Positions 59,407 through 62,811 of a stretch of 62,811 bases of DNA are shown here, piece after piece. Positions within the stretch are counted from its first letter, which is position 1. Each line of letters starts with the position of its first letter. The translations under genes and the position numbers were made by a program. This DNA is from Streptomyces hilarionis (GTDB taxonomy: Bacteria > Actinomycetota > Actinomycetes > Streptomycetales > Streptomycetaceae). The DNA lies in the NCBI RefSeq assembly GCF_024539675.1, contig NZ_JAHHIT010000059.1:1-62811 (forward strand), written 5' to 3'. The notes below the pieces were generated by a model that saw nothing but the letters and a program-made list of their open reading frames with translations, made no database searches and had not been told where the DNA came from.

Positions 59407-61242
59407 ATGAACGCACCCATCGAGGACTACGCCCTCATCAGCGACCTGGAAACCGCCGCCATGGTAGGCAGGGACGGTTCCATCGACTGGCTGTGTCTGC
59501 CCCGATTCGACTCCCCGGCCTGTCTGGCCGCGATGCTGGGAACGCCGGACAACGGCTTCTGGCGGATCGCGCCGGTCTCCCGCGAGGCGCATCCGCACTG
59601 CGCGAGCCGGGCGTACCGACCGGACACCCTTGTCCTCGAATCCCGCTGGGAGACGGCCACGGGCGCCGTGCGGGTCCTCGACTTCATGCCGCCGCGCAGC
59701 CAACTGCCGTGCATCGTGCGCGTGGTGGAAGGCCTCTCCGGCTCCGTTCCCATGCGCAGCGAACTGCGGCTGCGCTTCCACCAGGGAAGGGTCGTGCCGT
59801 GGATCCAGGCCGGTGAGGGCTGCACCGTCGCGGTCGCCGGGCCGGACGCCGTCTGGCTGAACGCCGATGGCCTGCCGGCGCAACCGGGTGGAGGGAACTC
59901 CACCGTGCACGACTTCACCGTGAAAGGCGGAGGCAGGACCGCCATGACCTTCGTGTGGTCGCCCTCCTACCGGACCGCACCGCCCGCCCCGCTGTCCCTC
60001 CCGGCCGGGACGGTGCTCGAGGAGACGGGCGACTACTGGCGGCTGTGGGCGTCCCAGTGCCGGTACGAGGGCCCCTGGCGCGACGCCGTGGTCCGGTCGC
60101 TGATCACCCTCAAGGCGCTCACCTACGCGCCCACCGGCGGCGTCGTCGCCGCCCCGACCACCTCGCTGCCCGGCTCCATCGGCGGCGAGCGCAACTGGGA
60201 CCACCGGCACTGCTGGCTGCGCGACTCCGCGCTGACGCTGTCCTGTCTGCTGCGCGGCGGCTACCGCGAGGAGGCCACGGCATGGCTGGGGTGGCTCGTA
60301 CGCGCGATCGCCGGGGAACCCGCCGATCTTCAGACGGTGTACGGCGTGGCCGGGGAGCGGCTGCTCCCGGAGACGGAGGCGCCGTGGCTGTCCGGCTACG
60401 AGGGCTCGCGTCCGGTCCGCTTCGGGAACTCCGCCGTGAGCCAGTTCCAGCTGGACGTCTACGGCGAGGTGCTGGATGCGCTGCTGCTGTCGCTGCGCGC
60501 CGGCATCGCGATGCCGGGCCATGTGTGGTCGCTGGTGGAGGCCATGATGGACCACCTGGGCCGGCACTGGCGCGACCCGGACCAGGGGCTGTGGCAAGTG
60601 CGCGGCCCGGCACGGCAGTTCGTCCATTCCAAGGTCATGACCTGGGTGGCGGCGGACCGTGCGCTGCGGATGGGCGAGCTGCTCGGCAGGAACGGCTCCT
60701 CGGCCCGTTGGCGGGCCCTGCGCGACGAGGTCCACCGGCAGGTGTGCCGGGAGGGGTGGGACGCGGGACAGGGGGCCTTCGTCCAGTCCTACGGTTCGCC
60801 GGCGCTGGACGCCTCGACGCTGCTGATCCCCCGGCTGGGCTTCCTGCCCGCCGGGGACGGGAGGGTGCGCGGCACGGTGCGGGCGATGGAGGGGCTGACG
60901 CACGGCGGGTTCGTGCGCCGGTACGCCTCGAACGGCGCCGGGGTGCACGGGGTGGACGGGATGCCCGGGCACGAGGGCGCGTTCGTGGCGTGTTCCCTCT
61001 GGTACGCGGACGCGCTCGCCACGACCGGACGCCGCGAGGAGGCGACGGAGGTGTTCGAACGGGTGCTGGGGATCCGCAACGACCTCGGTCTGCTCTCCGA
61101 GCAGTGGGATCCCGACGCCGGCCGCCAGCTCGGCAACGCGCCGCAGGCGTTCAGCCATCTGGCGCTGGTGGAGACGGCGTTCCTGCTGTCGGAGTCCGAG
61201 CGGGAGGCGGCGCCCGGGCCGGAGTCGGAGCCGGTGGCGTAG
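59407..61242 (+). CDS. Glycoside hydrolase family 15 protein (glucoamylase/trehalase type)
   Basis: The 611-residue cytoplasmic protein begins MNAPIEDYALISDLETAAMV, the trehalase-like N-terminal domain (DGSIDWLCLPRFDSPACLAA). The (alpha/alpha)6 catalytic domain follows with SIGGERNWDHRHCWLRDSAL, GNSAVSQFQLDVYGEVLDAL and the catalytic-Glu region LGLLSEQWDPDAGRQLGNAP. It has no signal peptide, so it acts on intracellular alpha-glucans or trehalose. A direct role in polysaccharide synthesis is not obvious. It is divergent from rmlC and may only be a neighbour. Confidence 0.88.
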   Translation: MNAPIEDYALISDLETAAMVGRDGSIDWLCLPRFDSPACLAAMLGTPDNGFWRIAPVSREAHPHCASRAYRPDTLVLESRWETATGAVRVLDFMPPRSQLPCIVRVVEGLSGSVPMRSELRLRFHQGRVVPWIQAGEGCTVAVAGPDAVWLNADGLPAQPGGGNSTVHDFTVKGGGRTAMTFVWSPSYRTAPPAPLSLPAGTVLEETGDYWRLWASQCRYEGPWRDAVVRSLITLKALTYAPTGGVVAAPTTSLPGSIGGERNWDHRHCWLRDSALTLSCLLRGGYREEATAWLGWLVRAIAGEPADLQTVYGVAGERLLPETEAPWLSGYEGSRPVRFGNSAVSQFQLDVYGEVLDALLLSLRAGIAMPGHVWSLVEAMMDHLGRHWRDPDQGLWQVRGPARQFVHSKVMTWVAADRALRMGELLGRNGSSARWRALRDEVHRQVCREGWDAGQGAFVQSYGSPALDASTLLIPRLGFLPAGDGRVRGTVRAMEGLTHGGFVRRYASNGAGVHGVDGMPGHEGAFVACSLWYADALATTGRREEATEVFERVLGIRNDLGLLSEQWDPDAGRQLGNAPQAFSHLALVETAFLLSESEREAAPGPESEPVA

Positions 61243-61256
61243 GCCGCGTTCGGCGG

Positions 61257-61328
61257 TCGGTCCTCGGCCGTCGCTCAGTCCTCGGCCGGTGGTGAGTCCT
61301 TGGCCGGCGGTCAGTCCTTGGCGGACGC
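61257..61328. repeat. Four-copy 18-bp tandem repeat reaching into galE
   Basis: Copies begin at 61257, 61275, 61293 and 61311, with consensus TCAGTCCTYGGCCGGYGG and a few mismatches each. The fourth copy contains the galE stop codon (TCA at 61311-61313), so the last six codons of galE are repeat sequence. The array fills the gap between converging genes. Confidence 0.75.
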
Positions 61329-62366
61329 ACGCCGGGGAGATCCGGCGTAGCCGCGCGGGTTGAGCTGCTGGAACCGCCAGGCGTCCCGGCACATGTCGGC
61401 GAGGCCCCGCGAAGGGCGCCAGCCCCAGGCGCGCGCGACGGCGGAGGCGTCCGCCACGAGCTCGGCGACGTCCCCGGGACGGCGCGCCGCCATCTCGTAC
61501 GGCACCGGGCCGCCGCACGCGTAGGAGAAGGCGGCGATCACGTCGAGGACCGAACTCCCCTCGCCTATGCCGAGGTTGTATATCCGCATGCCCGTCCCGT
61601 CGGCGAGGTGGTCGAGCGCGACGCGATGCGCCTCGACGGTGTCCATGACGTGCAGGTAGTCGCGGACGGCGGTGCCGTCGGCCGTCGGATAGTCGTCGCC
61701 GAACACGCGCAGGCGTTCGCGTCGTCCGATGGCCACCTGGGCCAGGTTCGGCAGCAGGTTCTCGGGCGAGCCGCTGGGGTCCTCGCCGAGCAGGCCGCTG
61801 GGATGGGCGCCGGCCGGGTTGAAGTACCGAAGGCACAGCACGGTGTACTCGGGGCGGCGGCGGCAGACGTCGGTGAGGATCTGTTCGCAGATGACCTTGG
61901 ACGCGGCATACGGATTGGTGGGCCGTGCCGGGGTGGACTCGTCGAGCGGTCCGTGCCCGGCGTCGCCGTAGACGGAACAGGACGAGGAGAAGACGAGCTG
62001 GTGCACACCGTGCTCGTGCATGGTGTTCAGCAGCGCGGTCGTCCCGCCGACGTTGGTGTCGTAGTAGTCGATGGGCATCCGCGTCGACGTGCCGACGGCC
62101 TTGTGCGCGGCGAAGTGCACGACGGCGTCCACGGAGTGACGGTCGAAGACGGCCGACAGGGCGCGTCGATCACGGATGTCCAGCTCGTAGACAGTGCCGA
62201 GGAATCGGCCGGCGATGCGTTCCACGCGGGCGAAGACCTGGGGGCTGCTGTTGGAGTAGTCGTCGACCACGATCAACTCGTATCCGTGGTCGAGGAGTTC
62301 GACACAGGCGTGACTACCGATGAATCCTGCGCCGCCCGTGACGAGAATGGTCGAGGGGGCACTCAT
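61311..62366 (-). CDS. galE: UDP-glucose 4-epimerase
   Basis: The 351-residue SDR reads TILVTGGAGFIGSHACVELL, VVDDYSNSSPQVFARV, VDAVVHFAAHKAVGTSTRMP, FSSSCSVYGDAGHGP, the catalytic Y-x3-K in NPYAASKVICEQIL, and CLRYFNPAGAHPSGLLGEDP. These are classic GalE signatures. It interconverts UDP-glucose and UDP-galactose, and here it probably feeds galactose to the EPS. AAGGAGCCGGGCCC precedes ATG 62366, and shared element E is 33 bp upstream, which places it in the EPS regulon. Confidence 0.95.
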   Translation of the reverse strand: MSAPSTILVTGGAGFIGSHACVELLDHGYELIVVDDYSNSSPQVFARVERIAGRFLGTVYELDIRDRRALSAVFDRHSVDAVVHFAAHKAVGTSTRMPIDYYDTNVGGTTALLNTMHEHGVHQLVFSSSCSVYGDAGHGPLDESTPARPTNPYAASKVICEQILTDVCRRRPEYTVLCLRYFNPAGAHPSGLLGEDPSGSPENLLPNLAQVAIGRRERLRVFGDDYPTADGTAVRDYLHVMDTVEAHRVALDHLADGTGMRIYNLGIGEGSSVLDVIAAFSYACGGPVPYEMAARRPGDVAELVADASAVARAWGWRPSRGLADMCRDAWRFQQLNPRGYAGSPRRASAKD

Positions 62367-62398
62367 GGGCCCGGCTCCTTCGTGTGCGCGGGCGACGA

Positions 62399-62451
62399 CG
62401 TATGTTTACGACGTATATGTACAACTGTGCGCCCCTCTGTCCCGTACGTCA
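62399..62451 (-). promoter_or_regulatory. EPS-locus promoter with shared element, copy E
   Basis: On the minus strand TTGACG begins near 62451, and 35 bp on comes TATACGTCGTAAACATACG (62417 to 62399). Geometry and sequence match copies A and D. The element ends 33 bp before the galE ATG. Confidence 0.7.
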
Positions 62452-62511
62452 AGGGGCGGGGCGTGGCGAAGGGGAACCCGCGAGAAGGCCGATGCGAGGC
62501 CGTCGAGCGAG

Positions 62512-62542
62512 GGGGCCCCGGCCGACGCACGGCTGGGGCCCC
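62512..62542. terminator. Hairpin downstream of the window-edge gene
   Basis: GGGGCCCCGGCC (62512-62523) and GGCTGGGGCCCC (62531-62542) pair over 12 bp with one G-T wobble and a 7-nt loop. It is about 105 bp past the stop of the gene cut by the right edge. Confidence 0.5.
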
Positions 62543-62647
62543 GGGGCGGCGAGTGCCGGTCAGTGGGCGCGGTCGCCCGCGCCGCGGACCCGTCCGCCAC
62601 ACGCCGGCGGATCGCACCGGATCGCGATCATCCGTGGACCGGCGGGG

Positions 62648-62811
62648 TCAGCGTTGCAGGGTGAGGACGCCCGGCCGCCAGGGCAGTTGGTCGTACGGGC
62701 CGCTCGCGCTCGGGGACTTGCCCTGGTAGAGGAGCTGGAGGTTGCAGGGGTCGATGGTCATGGTCTGGTCGGGGTTGTTGCGCACGAGGTCGCCGTGGCT
62801 GATGTCGTTGG
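62648..62811 (-). CDS. C-terminal end of a probable secreted alpha-L-arabinofuranosidase (partial)
   Basis: Only the last 53 codons are in the window: NDISHGDLVRNNPDQTMTID, then PCNLQLLYQGKSPSASGPYD and QLPWRPGVLTLQR. The I-D-P-C-N-L-Q-x-L-Y-Q-G and L-P-W-R-P-x-x-L-T-L-Q-R pattern is, from memory, the C-terminus of GH43/GH62-like arabinofuranosidases of streptomycetes. The gene runs off the edge, so the N-terminal domains are unseen. If right, it adds to the hemicellulose theme of the operon at 25-28.5 kb. Confidence 0.55.
   Translation of the reverse strand, partial: NDISHGDLVRNNPDQTMTIDPCNLQLLYQGKSPSASGPYDQLPWRPGVLTLQR

Noticed and set aside
61257..61328. CRISPR array
   Set aside because: Copies are contiguous with no spacers, only 18 bp long, and no cas genes are present. 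The same applies to 18324-18404 and 36340-36396.
59326..61836. Very long minus-strand open frame opposite the GH15 gene
   Set aside because: It mirrors the codon periodicity of the real gene, has extreme Arg/Pro/Gly content, and shows no recognisable motif. Similar shadows opposite the LysR, GGDEF-EAL and aminotransferase genes were dropped for the same reason.

Overview
The window reads as chromosome from a high-GC actinomycete, almost certainly a Streptomyces. Codons are strongly G/C-biased at the third position. Signal peptides are long and Ala-rich, some genes start with GTG or TTG, and the family mix is typical: snapalysin with its LysR activator, Spo0M, an LCP protein, a PucR-type regulator, and many TetR and MarR regulators. 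I saw no tRNA, rRNA, CRISPR, insertion sequence or prophage genes.

Region 1 (about 0.1-25 kb) is a mosaic of small, mostly independent units. It holds one intact and one broken dihydrofolate-reductase-like gene, a headless TetR fragment, secreted proteins, the snpR-snpA protease pair with a perfect operator palindrome, Spo0M, a Rieske oxygenase, a membrane-anchored HTH protein, and an Old Yellow Enzyme next to a decayed quinone oxidoreductase. It continues with a MarR/quinone-oxidoreductase operon carrying a duplicated operator, a TetR/F420-type reductase pair, a PEP-mutase-like enzyme, a desaturase-ferredoxin reductase operon divergent from a PucR-type regulator, and a two-component system.

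Region 2 (25.1-28.6 kb) is a secreted hemicellulose-debranching operon: a GH54 arabinofuranosidase and two CE1-type esterases behind a promoter with an IclR-like palindrome. A further arabinofuranosidase-like gene is cut by the right window edge.

Region 3 (28.6-37.2 kb) holds a few membrane or secreted unknowns and then the most unusual locus. A multi-TM PAS-GGDEF-EAL protein is fused in one uninterrupted frame to a complete alpha-oxoamine-synthase-like PLP enzyme, and the 3' end overlaps a SAM methyltransferase gene. A TetR gene lies just upstream.

Region 4 (37.2-62.4 kb) is a large exopolysaccharide or capsule locus of Wzx/Wzy type. It encodes a fused aminotransferase/4,6-dehydratase (PglE-PglF-like), an LCP transferase, flippase, polymerase, Wzz/BY-kinase-like co-polymerase with a degenerate Walker A, an initiating phosphoglycosyl transferase and four other glycosyltransferases. 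It also has UDP-glucose dehydrogenase, UDP-xylose synthase, complete rmlABCD, galE, a GH15 hydrolase, an epimerase and a methyltransferase. The implied precursors are UDP-GlcA, UDP-Xyl, dTDP-Rha, UDP-Gal and a UDP-4-amino-4,6-dideoxysugar. Five operon heads in this region share a 19-bp element with a 13-bp palindromic core (consensus TWTACRNYGTAAAYRTACR) that I see nowhere else in the window. It probably defines a dedicated regulon for the cluster.
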